Shown here in pieces: positions 1-8,159 of a stretch of DNA of 36,542 nucleotides. Positions within the stretch are counted from its first letter, which is position 1, and each line of letters begins with the position of its first letter. A model generated the notes under the pieces. That model did no database searches. It worked only from the letters and a program-made list of their open reading frames with translations, and was not told the origin of the DNA. The stretch comes from Actinomycetes bacterium (GTDB lineage Bacteria > Actinomycetota > Acidimicrobiia > Acidimicrobiales > Aldehydirespiratoraceae). Where the stretch lies: NCBI GenBank assembly GCA_024276355.1, contig JAJRXJ010000211.1:1-36542 (forward strand), read 5' to 3'. The position numbers were made by a program, and so were the translations under genes.

Positions 1-582
1 ACCGGCCACCGGGTCGGGGAACCAGGCCAGTTCCCGGCCCGATCCTCCGGAGCGACGGGTCCATCTTCCGTCGCGCCAGTCGAGACCACTCGAGCTGAGA
101 GCCCTGTGGTGTTGGCGGGCACACGCAGGGCCACCAGCCCCGACCTTCGCCACGTGAATCTCGTCGACCTCGTCGAACTCAGCCGCAGCGTGACGTGCCA
201 GCAGGCAGGTGAGCCCGGGCATGAACCCGGCCCCGACAAGCAACGGAACCTTCCGGTATCGGGCCTCCTGGTCGAGCGCCAAGAGTCGCCGCACCTCTGA
301 CAGATCGTCGGAAGTGGTCACCACGGGAAGGCCGGCTCCGAGGGCTGCCCTGGCCAACGCGGTCTGTGATCCCGATGGGGTGGCCAGCACCACAGCATCG
401 AGATCGGCGCTCATCTCGGATGTGTCGGCGATCTCGACGCCGGCACCAAGCGATCTGGCCACCCGACGCATTCGTTCAGAGTCTGTGTCGTGTACACGCA
501 CGCTGGTGATACCGGCCGACGATCTCAATTGTCGAGCGGCACGCGCACCAGTGGCCCCGGCTCCCACGACCATCACTCGCAT
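1..582 (-). CDS. NAD(P)-binding Rossmann-fold oxidoreductase, partial (saccharopine dehydrogenase/Gfo-Idh-like)
   Basis: The gene starts at ATG 582 and runs off the left edge, so only 194 N-terminal residues are seen. An in-frame TGA lies eight codons upstream of the ATG. The protein opens with MRVMVVGAGATGARAA, a GxGxxG dinucleotide-binding loop after a first beta strand. A second strand follows, ending in an acidic residue (VRVHDTDSERM), then DAVVLATPSGSQTALARAAL, the usual fourth-strand region of homoserine/saccharopine dehydrogenase-like Rossmann domains. The segment VPLLVGAGFMPGLTCLLARHAA resembles the G-x-x-PG motif after the Rossmann domain in saccharopine dehydrogenase-like proteins. 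The substrate cannot be told from this part. It lies 21 bp downstream of the small membrane protein gene, probably in the same transcript. Confidence 0.75.
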   Translation of the reverse strand, partial: MRVMVVGAGATGARAARQLRSSAGITSVRVHDTDSERMRRVARSLGAGVEIADTSEMSADLDAVVLATPSGSQTALARAALGAGLPVVTTSDDLSEVRRLLALDQEARYRKVPLLVGAGFMPGLTCLLARHAAAEFDEVDEIHVAKVGAGGPACARQHHRALSSSGLDWRDGRWTRRSGGSGRELAWFPDPVAG

Positions 583-603
583 GGTGCATCCATTGGTTGA
601 TCC

Positions 604-756
604 TCAGCGTAGATCGTCGCCGCGCAGCTCGCGCCAGCCACCAGTTTGGGGAGGTACACCACCGCTGCCACGAACCCTGATGGCCGCGGCAACGGCCACG
701 CCGGCGCCGATGGCAACCATGCTTCTACGGATCAGAGTGACAAGACCACCACCCAT
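604..756 (-). CDS. small hypothetical membrane protein, 50 aa
   Basis: This short ORF of 50 codons starts at ATG 756 and stops at TGA 604-606. A strong Shine-Dalgarno, GGAGGAAATC, sits directly before the ATG. The product begins MGGGLVTLIRRSMVAIGAGV and has one hydrophobic, alanine-rich segment (about residues 12-27). It ends in a charged tail, GGWRELRGDDLR. I do not recognise a family. The good ribosome binding site, the TGA 21 bp before the next gene and the position just after tRNA-Ile argue that it is real. It could be a single-span membrane peptide; the function is unknown. Confidence 0.6.
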   Translation of the reverse strand: MGGGLVTLIRRSMVAIGAGVAVAAAIRVRGSGGVPPQTGGWRELRGDDLR

Positions 757-798
757 GATTTCCTCCGATACGTGGAAGTCTTGTGGCTCACGGAACGT

Positions 799-871
<73 letters not shown>

Positions 872-885
872 GTGAGGCGATCACG

Positions 886-1692
886 CTACAGGTCGTCCGA
901 GGTGGTCGCCACCTCTGAATCTGCATCTCCGATGAAGTCGTCGGGCATGGGAATCCCGCCCACCGGCTCGGGTTCCATCGGGTATTGGGTGACTCCCGGG
1001 GCGGTGGGCACCATGGGTTCCACCGGAGGGGCCACATTGCGCCGTAGCACACCCGGGCGCGGTCGAATCCGCTTGGGACGGGGCCGGGCCGTTTCCTCTT
1101 CGACCACCGTGATTCGGATTCCGCCGGTGACATCGCTGATGAGATTGAACAGAACAGCCATCAGGACGGTGAAACCGGCACCCGCGACCACGAGAACCAA
1201 GCCACCGATGGCACTGGCCCTGAAGATCTGATCGGCATTGAACGCAAAACTGTCGAGGGCAAAGAGCTTCTGTATGAAGTTCTCGACGTTGTCGATGGTT
1301 CCGGACCCGACGGCGAGGCTCCACAGAATCACACCGGCAATCAGACCGATACCCCAAAGACAGAAATAGAAGATCAAGGAGATCTTCAACACCGACCACG
1401 GCTCGACGTGACGAACAAGGCGCCTCACCCGGCGGGCCCTGAGCTTGCCGGCCACTCGACGGTCGATGAACGACGGCTTTGCAATGGGCGCCACCTTCAT
1501 GACCGGAACCACCGGAGGGGTCTCGATCGGAATCTGGGGAACCGGAACCGGCTCGGACGCGTCGGCCACGATGTCCGGCTCATCCGGGGGCATCACCCAG
1601 TCGGCACCGTCGGGGGTGGCGAGAAGGTCGTCTTCTTGATCGGGGAGATTGGTCATCAGTCGTGTTCGGCGGATCTCAGTCGGATCCGGCAC
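886..1692 (-). CDS. DUF3566 domain transmembrane protein
   Basis: This 268-aa protein has a proline- and acid-rich cytoplasmic N-terminal half (about 1-105). A conserved domain follows, with two transmembrane helices: about 125-148 (ISLIFYFCLWGIGLIAGVIL) and about 190-212 (LVLVVAGAGFTVLMAVLFN). Between them lies the amphipathic stretch VENFIQKLFALDSF. This is the DUF3566 pattern; such genes sit downstream of gyrA in many Actinobacteria and their function is unknown. The C-terminal 50 residues are proline-rich. The start is GTG 1692, chosen because TACACT lies 6 nt upstream, fitting a leaderless mRNA. ATG 1656 (MTNLPDQEDD) is the alternative and has no clear ribosome binding site. Confidence 0.85.
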   Translation of the reverse strand: MPDPTEIRRTRLMTNLPDQEDDLLATPDGADWVMPPDEPDIVADASEPVPVPQIPIETPPVVPVMKVAPIAKPSFIDRRVAGKLRARRVRRLVRHVEPWSVLKISLIFYFCLWGIGLIAGVILWSLAVGSGTIDNVENFIQKLFALDSFAFNADQIFRASAIGGLVLVVAGAGFTVLMAVLFNLISDVTGGIRITVVEEETARPRPKRIRPRPGVLRRNVAPPVEPMVPTAPGVTQYPMEPEPVGGIPMPDDFIGDADSEVATTSDDL

Positions 1693-1698
1693 CCGGCA

Positions 1699-1704
1699 AG
1701 TGTA
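1699..1704 (-). promoter_or_regulatory. putative -10 element (TACACT), leaderless start of the DUF3566 gene
   Basis: On the minus strand TACACT is followed by six bases (TGCCGG) and the GTG start at 1692. This places the expected transcription start on or next to the start codon. No convincing -35 or Shine-Dalgarno is visible. It matches the TANNNT-N6/7-start pattern seen at other loci in this window. Confidence 0.45.
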
Positions 1705-1728
1705 GGCGACACCGGTGCATGGGCCTCC

Positions 1729-2559
1729 TCACAACCGCGTCAACAATTTGATGAGCCCCATTCTGATCCCGTCGATGTCTTTGTATTCGGCAACGTCGAT
1801 CGGGATGGCGGCCAGTCCGGCCGCCATCGTCTTCGCCGAAAGTTGCTCGATCACATCACCCAGCACCCACCGATGCACCCTGATCGTGAAGCAGATTGCT
1901 CCACTGTCAGGAAGCTTGCGGATCGTCTGTCGCTCGACTCTCAACCAGATCCCCGAGGACGGGTCGTGGGGGAGCGTGGCCGGGGCACGATTCGGCTGCG
2001 GCTCCAGCCTCAACGACGGATCATCAGTCAGCGACCAGTTTGTCCTGACCACCAACGAACCCCGGATCATCCGGTCGAAGAAACGATCAATGGTGGGTGA
2101 AATGGAGTCGATCCCCGGAACCGGCGCGTGTATCTGACCGATCGGGAGACCGATCTTCTCCGCGAGATTCCACCGTGTGGGGAAGCAAACCACTCCGGCG
2201 GTGAGAACCCACTCCCCATTTCGCCTCTCGAGGATGCACACATCCTCCTGGATGCTCCTGGCCGCATCGACCACGGGATGGGGGCCGGGCTGCGACCTCG
2301 GTGAGATCCCCCGAGATTCGAGGGCCCGGACCGTGAGGTCGAACACTTCCGACTCGGCAACACCGTTGGCAGCGTCGAAAGCCACGACCTCGTCGTAACA
2401 CGACGTCAACAGGGCCTCTTTTTCCAGTAGGTCGACTTCGCGGTCATCATCGATCTGCAACCATTCGGACGGCGGGAGCGCCCTGACCCCCATGCGCCAC
2501 CGGAACGCGCGACCGTCGAAGGGCGTCGAGCCCAACGTTGTGCGGATGTCTGCGACCAC
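1729..2559 (-). CDS. haem-dependent oxidative N-demethylase family protein (DUF3445)
   Basis: This 276-aa protein matches the DUF3445/HODM family. It has the conserved FRWRMGVRAL region near the N-terminus, and EDVCILERRNGEWVLTAG with VCFPTRWNLAEKIGLPIGQIHAPVPG in the middle. The signature RVERQTIRKLPDSGAICFTI is at about 207-226. Characterised relatives are haem enzymes that oxidatively remove methyl groups from secondary amines or related methylated nitrogen; the substrate here is unknown. The start GTG 2559 lies 6 bp after the stop of the TadG-like gene, so it is translated as part of the operon downstream of gyrA. Its presence in the gyrase operon is unusual. The family call is fairly firm; activity is inferred. 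Confidence 0.8.
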   Translation of the reverse strand: MVADIRTTLGSTPFDGRAFRWRMGVRALPPSEWLQIDDDREVDLLEKEALLTSCYDEVVAFDAANGVAESEVFDLTVRALESRGISPRSQPGPHPVVDAARSIQEDVCILERRNGEWVLTAGVVCFPTRWNLAEKIGLPIGQIHAPVPGIDSISPTIDRFFDRMIRGSLVVRTNWSLTDDPSLRLEPQPNRAPATLPHDPSSGIWLRVERQTIRKLPDSGAICFTIRVHRWVLGDVIEQLSAKTMAAGLAAIPIDVAEYKDIDGIRMGLIKLLTRL

Positions 2560-2565
2560 GCACCA

Positions 2566-2916
2566 TCATCCCCCGGGGCGAGCCTTCCATTCCACCCGGG
2601 CGCCGGCCCGGGCGGTGGCACTGGAATCCCCCACCCGCACCTCAACGTCGACCATCTCACCACGTTGCACGAACTCGACGAGCGTGCCACCGTTTTGTTC
2701 GGCCATGCTCCGGGCCCCAGCGCGCCCGTCGACAGCTCCGGCGAGTGCCGCAGCATCGGCAGCGGTCCTCGCCCTGGCGGAATCGTCGAGTGCACCACCG
2801 ATTCGGGCCAGCGCGAGAATCGCCGTGATTGCCACGATCAGTACCAACGCCATCAACGGCAGGGCCTGGCCCGACTCATGGGGTCGGGCTTCCGGACGAG
2901 AACCTGCGTCAATCAC
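2566..2916 (-). CDS. TadE/TadG-like pilus-assembly-type membrane protein
   Basis: This 116-aa protein starts at GTG 2916 behind GGAGGTGACGC, a strong ribosome binding site. Residues 14-50 read ESGQALPLMALVLIVAITAI followed by LALARIGGALDDSARART and ADAAALAGA. That is the type-III-signal-like E-S/G-Q plus hydrophobic helix, then the alanine-rich segment typical of TadE/TadG-like (PF13400-type) proteins. The remainder is a short extracytoplasmic domain of about 60 residues. No tad ATPase or secretin gene is nearby, so it is either a solitary pseudopilin-like protein or works with a cluster elsewhere. It lies 56 bp downstream of gyrA. Confidence 0.7.
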   Translation of the reverse strand: MIDAGSRPEARPHESGQALPLMALVLIVAITAILALARIGGALDDSARARTAADAAALAGAVDGRAGARSMAEQNGGTLVEFVQRGEMVDVEVRVGDSSATARAGARVEWKARPGG

Positions 2917-2972
2917 GCGTCACCTCCACTGCTGGGGTTTCAGTTGGGGGAAGTGTGATCTGCGAACGTTGT

Positions 2973-5504
2973 TCAGTCGGAGTCGACCGGGTCGGATTCG
3001 ACCCCGTCGGCTTCATCACTTTGACCGTCGGACCCGGAGTCTTCTTCGGAGACTCTCGCCAAAGCGATCGAAGCGACCACATCATCGCTGTCGGGGCTCA
3101 TCACCCTGACACCGCCGGCCGACCGCCCCTGCACGGATATGTCTCCGGCACGGGTTCGGATGAGAACTCCGTTGCGGGTGACGGCCAGGACCTCGTCTTC
3201 GTCCTCAACGATGAGAGTTCCGACCACTTCACCGCGACCCGGCATCATCTTGATGCCCCGGACACCCATGCCACCGCGACCCTTGCGGGGGTATTCCTCG
3301 ACCGGGGTTCGCTTTCCGTATCCCAACTCCGTGATGTGGAGAAGCGTGGCTCCCTCACGGGCTATATCGCAGCCGACCAAACAGTCGGACTCGTTCTTGA
3401 ATCGGATGCCCTTCACACCGGCGGCGTTCCGTCCCATCTCACGGACCTGGTCCTCACTGAACCTTATGGTCTGGCCCAACCGGGTCGACAACAAGATGTC
3501 GAAGATGCCGTTGGTTGGAACAACCTCGACGAGTTCGTCGTCGTCGTTGAGCTTGATGGCTATGAGACCAGCTCGCAGCGACGAGTCGTAGGCGTTGAAG
3601 CGGGTCTTCTTCACCCGGCCCTTGGCGGTGGCGAAGAACAGGTAACGATTGGTCTCGTAGTCGCGGGTGTCGATGATGGCACTGATGTCCTCTCCGTCCT
3701 GCAACGGAAGAAGGTTGACGATCGCCGTGCCGCGCGCGGTGCGCGACGACACCGGTATCTCGTGGGCCTTGAGCCGGTAGACCCGGCCCCGCGTGGAGAA
3801 GAACAACAGATACGAATGTGCCGTGGTCTGGATCAGATGTGTGACGGTGTCTTCGTCCTTGAGTTTGGCACCGGCCACTCCCCTACCACCGCGTCCCTGG
3901 GTACGGAACTCGTCGGCGGGCACGGTCTTGACGTAGCCCGATGCCGACATGGTGAACACCAGGTCGTCGTCGTCGATCAGATCTTCGATGTCGAACTCGC
4001 CGGGATCGATCTCGAGGCTTGAATGACGCGGCTCCGCGAACTTCTCCCCGATGGCACTTATCTCCTCGGTGATCACCGCCCGAAGCTTTTGATCGTCGCC
4101 CAGAATCGCCTCGAGTTCGCCGATCTTCGCTCGCAGTTCCCCAGCTTCTTCCTCGAGCTTTTCGCGACCCAGGCGGGTGAGTCGAACCAGTTGCATCTCG
4201 AGAATGTGGTTGGCCTGCACTTCGGAGAACTCAAACGGTTCGGCCATCAGTGACACGCGGGCCTCGGCCCGATCGCTGCTGGCACGAATCGCCGCGATGA
4301 TCTCGTCGATCAGGTCGAGAGCCTTGATCAGCCCCTCCACAATGTGAAGGCGACGTTGGGCCTCGTCGAGGCGGTACTGGGAACGTCGGGTGACGACCTC
4401 GATTTGATGCTTTACGTACGCGACCAGCGCATCGCGAAGCGTGAGTGTTCGGGGAACACCATCGACGAGCGCCACCATGTTGATGGCGAAACTCGACTGC
4501 AAAGGGGTGTACTTCCAGAGCTTGTTGAGCACGACCTCCGGATTGGCGTCGCGCTTGAGGGTGATCACGAACCTGGTGTCGTCGCCCGCCGACAGATCGT
4601 TGACGTTGGAGATTCCGTCGAGCACCCCCGACTTGACCAGGTCGACGATCTTGCGGGCGACCGCGCCTGCCGATACCTGATACGGCAGCGCGGTGACCAC
4701 CAGGCTGGTGCGATTGCGGACCTCTTCGGTGATGATGTCGGCCCGCATTTTCACCGATCCACGGCCGGTGCGGTACGCCGACTCGATACCCACCCGACCC
4801 AGGATCTTCCCACCGGTCGGGAAATCCGGACCCCTCACGAACTCCATCAGATCATTGGTGGAGGCATCGGGATTGGCCAACAGATGCTTGACCGCGTCGA
4901 TCACCTCGCCCAAGTTGTGGGGCGGAATGTTGGTGGCCATTCCCACCGCGATTCCCTGCGAACCGTTGACCAGCAGGTTCGGAATCCTCGCCGGCAACAC
5001 CGCCGGCTCGGTGAAGTCGCCCGAATAGTTGTCGATGAAATCGACCGTGTCCTCATCGATGTCGGCCAGCATCCGCATGGCCAACTGGTCGAGCCGCGAC
5101 TCGGTGTATCGGGCCGCGGCCGGGCGGTCCTCGGGGGAGCCGTAGTTGCCGTGGAAGTCGATCAGGGGATGACGCAGCGAGAACGGCTGCGCCATGCGGG
5201 CCAGTGCGTCGTAGATCGCGGAGTCGCCGTGGGGATGGAATCGAGCCATCACGTCGCCGACCACCCGGGCGCACTTCACGTAGTTTCGGTCGGGCCTGAA
5301 ACCCTGGTCGAACATCGACCAGAGAATGCGCCTGTGGACCGGCTTCAGACCGTCTCGTGCGTCGGGCAACGCTCGGCTGATGATGACCGACATGGCGTAG
5401 TCGAGGAAGGACCGCTCCATCTCCTCTTGGATCTCGATCAGGTCGTGGACCTCTTCGGGGTCATCGGATCCGGGATCGACGTCTGTTGGTGGTTGATCGC
5501 TCAT
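2973..5504 (-). CDS. gyrA: DNA gyrase subunit A
   Basis: This 843-aa subunit is the breakage-reunion half of gyrase, acting as A2B2 with GyrB to introduce negative supercoils. The catalytic tyrosine is Tyr133 in AARYTESRL. The quinolone-determining segment reads HPHGDSAIYDALARMAQPFS (90-109) with Ser95 and Asp99 in the wild-type sensitive state; mycobacteria carry alanine at the Ser95 position. The GyrA box QGRGGRG opens the C-terminal beta-pinwheel, and an acidic tail ends the protein. The start is ATG 5504, 16 bp after the gyrB stop, so the two are co-transcribed. Length and domains are normal. Confidence 0.98.
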   Translation of the reverse strand: MSDQPPTDVDPGSDDPEEVHDLIEIQEEMERSFLDYAMSVIISRALPDARDGLKPVHRRILWSMFDQGFRPDRNYVKCARVVGDVMARFHPHGDSAIYDALARMAQPFSLRHPLIDFHGNYGSPEDRPAAARYTESRLDQLAMRMLADIDEDTVDFIDNYSGDFTEPAVLPARIPNLLVNGSQGIAVGMATNIPPHNLGEVIDAVKHLLANPDASTNDLMEFVRGPDFPTGGKILGRVGIESAYRTGRGSVKMRADIITEEVRNRTSLVVTALPYQVSAGAVARKIVDLVKSGVLDGISNVNDLSAGDDTRFVITLKRDANPEVVLNKLWKYTPLQSSFAINMVALVDGVPRTLTLRDALVAYVKHQIEVVTRRSQYRLDEAQRRLHIVEGLIKALDLIDEIIAAIRASSDRAEARVSLMAEPFEFSEVQANHILEMQLVRLTRLGREKLEEEAGELRAKIGELEAILGDDQKLRAVITEEISAIGEKFAEPRHSSLEIDPGEFDIEDLIDDDDLVFTMSASGYVKTVPADEFRTQGRGGRGVAGAKLKDEDTVTHLIQTTAHSYLLFFSTRGRVYRLKAHEIPVSSRTARGTAIVNLLPLQDGEDISAIIDTRDYETNRYLFFATAKGRVKKTRFNAYDSSLRAGLIAIKLNDDDELVEVVPTNGIFDILLSTRLGQTIRFSEDQVREMGRNAAGVKGIRFKNESDCLVGCDIAREGATLLHITELGYGKRTPVEEYPRKGRGGMGVRGIKMMPGRGEVVGTLIVEDEDEVLAVTRNGVLIRTRAGDISVQGRSAGGVRVMSPDSDDVVASIALARVSEEDSGSDGQSDEADGVESDPVDSD

Positions 5505-5520
5505 GTTTCCTGCCGGCCGT

Positions 5521-7716
5521 TCAGAAATCGAGGTTTCGGACTTCGCGGGCGTTGGTGACGATGAAGTTGCGCCGCAACGACACGTCGTCGCCCATCAGGA
5601 TGGAGGTGACCTCATCGGCGAGCGCCGCCTGCTCGACCTCGACCTTGAGAAGGCTACGACTGGCGGAGTCCATGGTGGTCGACTGGAGCTCGTCCCAGTC
5701 CATCTCCCCCAGACCCTTGAGGCGCTGGAAATCCTTGGAGTAGTTGGGTCGGTCGGCCAGGAACTCGTCCTTGGCGGCATCGTCCTTGAGATAGACGGTG
5801 TTGTTGGCGGATGCCTTCGTCGAATACAGCGGCGGTTGGGCTATGTAGACGTATCCGGCCTCGACCATCGGCCTCATCTGCCGGTAGAAGAAGGTGAGCA
5901 GAAGTGTTCGAATGTGGCTGCCGTCGACATCGGCGTCGGCCAGCAGGATCACCTTGTGGTAGCGAGCCGCCTCGAGATCGAATTCGTCGCCGAACCCGGC
6001 GCCGATCGCGGTGATGAGGGCCTGGATTTCGTTGTTCTTGAGCATCTTGTCGATGCGGGCCCGTTCAACATTGAGAATCTTGCCACGGATGGGAAGGATC
6101 GCCTGGGTCTCGGGATCCCTGGCCCTGACCGCGGAGCCACCGGCTGAGTCGCCCTCGACTATGAACAGCTCGCGGCGCGACGCCTCCTTGGCGGAGCAGT
6201 CCTTCAGCTTGTCGGGCATTCCGGCCCCATCGAGCAGAGATTTGGTGCGGATGGCCTTGCGGGCGTCGGCGGCGGCCATGCGGGCCCGCGACGCGCTGAG
6301 CGCCTTGCCGACGATGCGTTTGGCCTCGTTGGGGTGCTCCTCGAGCCATTCGGCCAGCTTCTCGTTGGTGACCTTCTCGACGAGAGAACGCATCGACACG
6401 TTGCCGAGTTTCGACTTGGTCTGACCCTCGAACTGGGGATCACCGATGCGGGCGTGGAGGATGGCGGTGAGACCCTCGCGAATGTCCTCGCCCTGGAGGT
6501 TGGGCTCCTTTTCCTTGAGAAGACCCTTGTCGCGGCAGTAGGCGTTTACGGTTCGGGTGAGGGCGGTACGAAATCCCTGTTCGTGCATGCCGCCCTCGAG
6601 CGTGGCGATGCCGTTGGCGAAACTGTGGAGGCCATCGGAGTTGAATCCGGTATTCCACTGGAAGGCGATCTCGACCTCGTGGGGGTTGCCATCGATGTCC
6701 TCGGCTCCGGAGAAGTAGCCGACATCGCTGAAAAGGGCCTCTTTGGCCGCGTTGACATGGCGGACGAAGTCGATGATGCCACCGTCGTACCGAAATACGG
6801 TCCAACCATCCACCTGGTTGCCGTCTTCGTCGGCGACGGTCATGTCTTCTATCTGGTCGGAAGGTTCGGAACCCTCTCCGTCATCGGTGTGGGGGATGTC
6901 GTTGGCCGCTTCTCCAGCCGATTCTTCCTCGGCCGAACTTTCAAGCGGTGGGGGTGGGGTGATGGCGCCGGGGCGTAGGTCGCGAACCCGGATCTCGAGC
7001 CCACGATTGAGGAAGGCCATCATCTGGAAGCGCTCAACCAGGGTCTTGAACCGCAGATCGGTTTCATCGAAAATCGTGGGGTCGGCCCAGAATCTCACCG
7101 TGGTACCGGTTCGGGGTTCACCGTCGACCACCGGCGCCTCGCCGATCGGAACAAGCTTGGAGGCCAGCTCTCCGCCGTCGACAAATGCCATTGCCCAGCG
7201 TTTTCCATGACGGTCGATCTCGACCTCGACCCGCTTCGACAGCGCGTTGACGACAGACACGCCAACTCCATGGAGGCCGCCGGACACCTTGTAGCCCTGA
7301 CCACCGAACTTGCCACCTGCGTGGAGCACCGTGAGAACCACCTCGGCAGCGCTCATGTCGGTGTACTTGGGATGGGTGCTGACCGGAATCCCGCGGCCGT
7401 TGTCGACGACCTCACAACCGCCATCGGCCAGGATCGTGATGTCGATTCGCGTGCAGTGGCCGGCCATGGCCTCGTCGATCGAGTTGTCGACGACCTCCCA
7501 GACAAGGTGATGCAGGCCGGTGATGCCGGTGGAGCCGATGTACATTCCCGGGCGCCGACGTACGGCCTCCAGGCCCTCGAGAACGGTTATGTCCTCGGCT
7601 CCGTATGAAGAGTCACTTTCGGTGGTCAAAGCTGATGCTTCCTCTTCAGAAAATTCCGGTCCGGATTCGTCGGGACGCGGCTTTTCGGGTGGTTTCGGCC
7701 CATCTGCAACAGTCAT
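5521..7716 (-). CDS. gyrB: DNA gyrase subunit B
   Basis: This 731-aa subunit is the ATPase of gyrase. The GHKL ATP site is seen at WEVVDNSIDEAMAG (73-86), DNGRGIP (105-111) and the glycine-rich lid GGLHGVGVSVVN (146-157). The Toprim domain has EGDSAGG (521-527) and DADVDGSH (594-601). A Pro/Glu/Asp-rich insertion at about 247-304 lies in the transducer region, and the N-terminus has an acidic extension of about 38 residues. The start is ATG 7716 (MTVADGPKPPEK). The reading frame stays open further upstream, but that stretch overlaps the DUF721 gene and has no GyrB similarity. The C-terminus ends in NAREVRNLDF as usual. Confidence 0.97.
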   Translation of the reverse strand: MTVADGPKPPEKPRPDESGPEFSEEEASALTTESDSSYGAEDITVLEGLEAVRRRPGMYIGSTGITGLHHLVWEVVDNSIDEAMAGHCTRIDITILADGGCEVVDNGRGIPVSTHPKYTDMSAAEVVLTVLHAGGKFGGQGYKVSGGLHGVGVSVVNALSKRVEVEIDRHGKRWAMAFVDGGELASKLVPIGEAPVVDGEPRTGTTVRFWADPTIFDETDLRFKTLVERFQMMAFLNRGLEIRVRDLRPGAITPPPPLESSAEEESAGEAANDIPHTDDGEGSEPSDQIEDMTVADEDGNQVDGWTVFRYDGGIIDFVRHVNAAKEALFSDVGYFSGAEDIDGNPHEVEIAFQWNTGFNSDGLHSFANGIATLEGGMHEQGFRTALTRTVNAYCRDKGLLKEKEPNLQGEDIREGLTAILHARIGDPQFEGQTKSKLGNVSMRSLVEKVTNEKLAEWLEEHPNEAKRIVGKALSASRARMAAADARKAIRTKSLLDGAGMPDKLKDCSAKEASRRELFIVEGDSAGGSAVRARDPETQAILPIRGKILNVERARIDKMLKNNEIQALITAIGAGFGDEFDLEAARYHKVILLADADVDGSHIRTLLLTFFYRQMRPMVEAGYVYIAQPPLYSTKASANNTVYLKDDAAKDEFLADRPNYSKDFQRLKGLGEMDWDELQSTTMDSASRSLLKVEVEQAALADEVTSILMGDDVSLRRNFIVTNAREVRNLDF

Positions 7717-7820
7717 TTCACGGCCTTGGGCGAGCGGCCGCGCCGGGCGAAGGATCGCTCCGCCGGATGGGTCGTGTCGCTGCTCGAGCGATGTTCGACG
7801 GGCCCTTTCACGGTGCCCGG

Positions 7821-7826
7821 ATTCTA
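7821..7826 (-). promoter_or_regulatory. putative -10 element (TAGAAT) for gyrBA
   Basis: In the 125-bp gap between the DUF721 gene and gyrB, the minus strand has TAGAAT about 105 bp before the gyrB ATG. No good -35 is visible at 16-18 bp. This is a plausible start for the gyrB-gyrA operon with a leader of about 100 nt; low certainty. Confidence 0.35.
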
Positions 7827-7841
7827 GCAGCTGAGAGGTGG

Positions 7842-8159
7842 TTATCCGCCGGAATCGACCCTCACGCGAATGTCCGTGATCCGTGTGGTTTCGGTTATCT
7901 CGGCCACCCTCGCGACGACCTCTCCACGCAGCCATTTCAGTTCTGCTGCCCAGGCCGGATCGTCGGCGACGATCAGCACGATCTCGCCGTCGATGGCGGT
8001 CGGTCGTGAGTGAGCGGCCAGGTCGACCCCAACGATTTCCGGCCACCGACCAAACACCGCCGACAACACATCGGTGGACGGCGCGCGCATGGTGCCCAGC
8101 AGGTGATCGAGGGCGGCCGAGATGGTCTTCGGTTGGGTCTTGGCTGGTCGGAAACTCAT
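7842..8159 (-). CDS. DUF721 protein, DciA-like helicase loader
   Basis: This 105-aa protein has the DUF721/DciA core: ISAALDHLLGTM, then VFGRWPEIVGVDLAAHSRPT and LIVADDPAWAAELKWLRGEV. The family includes DciA, which helps load the replicative helicase DnaB in bacteria lacking DnaC/DnaI. The position between recF and gyrB is the standard actinobacterial one. Its start at 8159 overlaps the recF stop by 4 bp (ATGA), which implies translational coupling. Helicase loading is known for the family and inferred here. Confidence 0.88.
   Translation of the reverse strand: MSFRPAKTQPKTISAALDHLLGTMRAPSTDVLSAVFGRWPEIVGVDLAAHSRPTAIDGEIVLIVADDPAWAAELKWLRGEVVARVAEITETTRITDIRVRVDSGG

Noticed and set aside
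2829-4022. Long plus-strand open frames of about 400 codons antisense to gyrA and gyrB
   Set aside because: They are shadow frames caused by high-GC codon bias opposite clearly conserved gyrase genes; no domain or ribosome binding site supports them.
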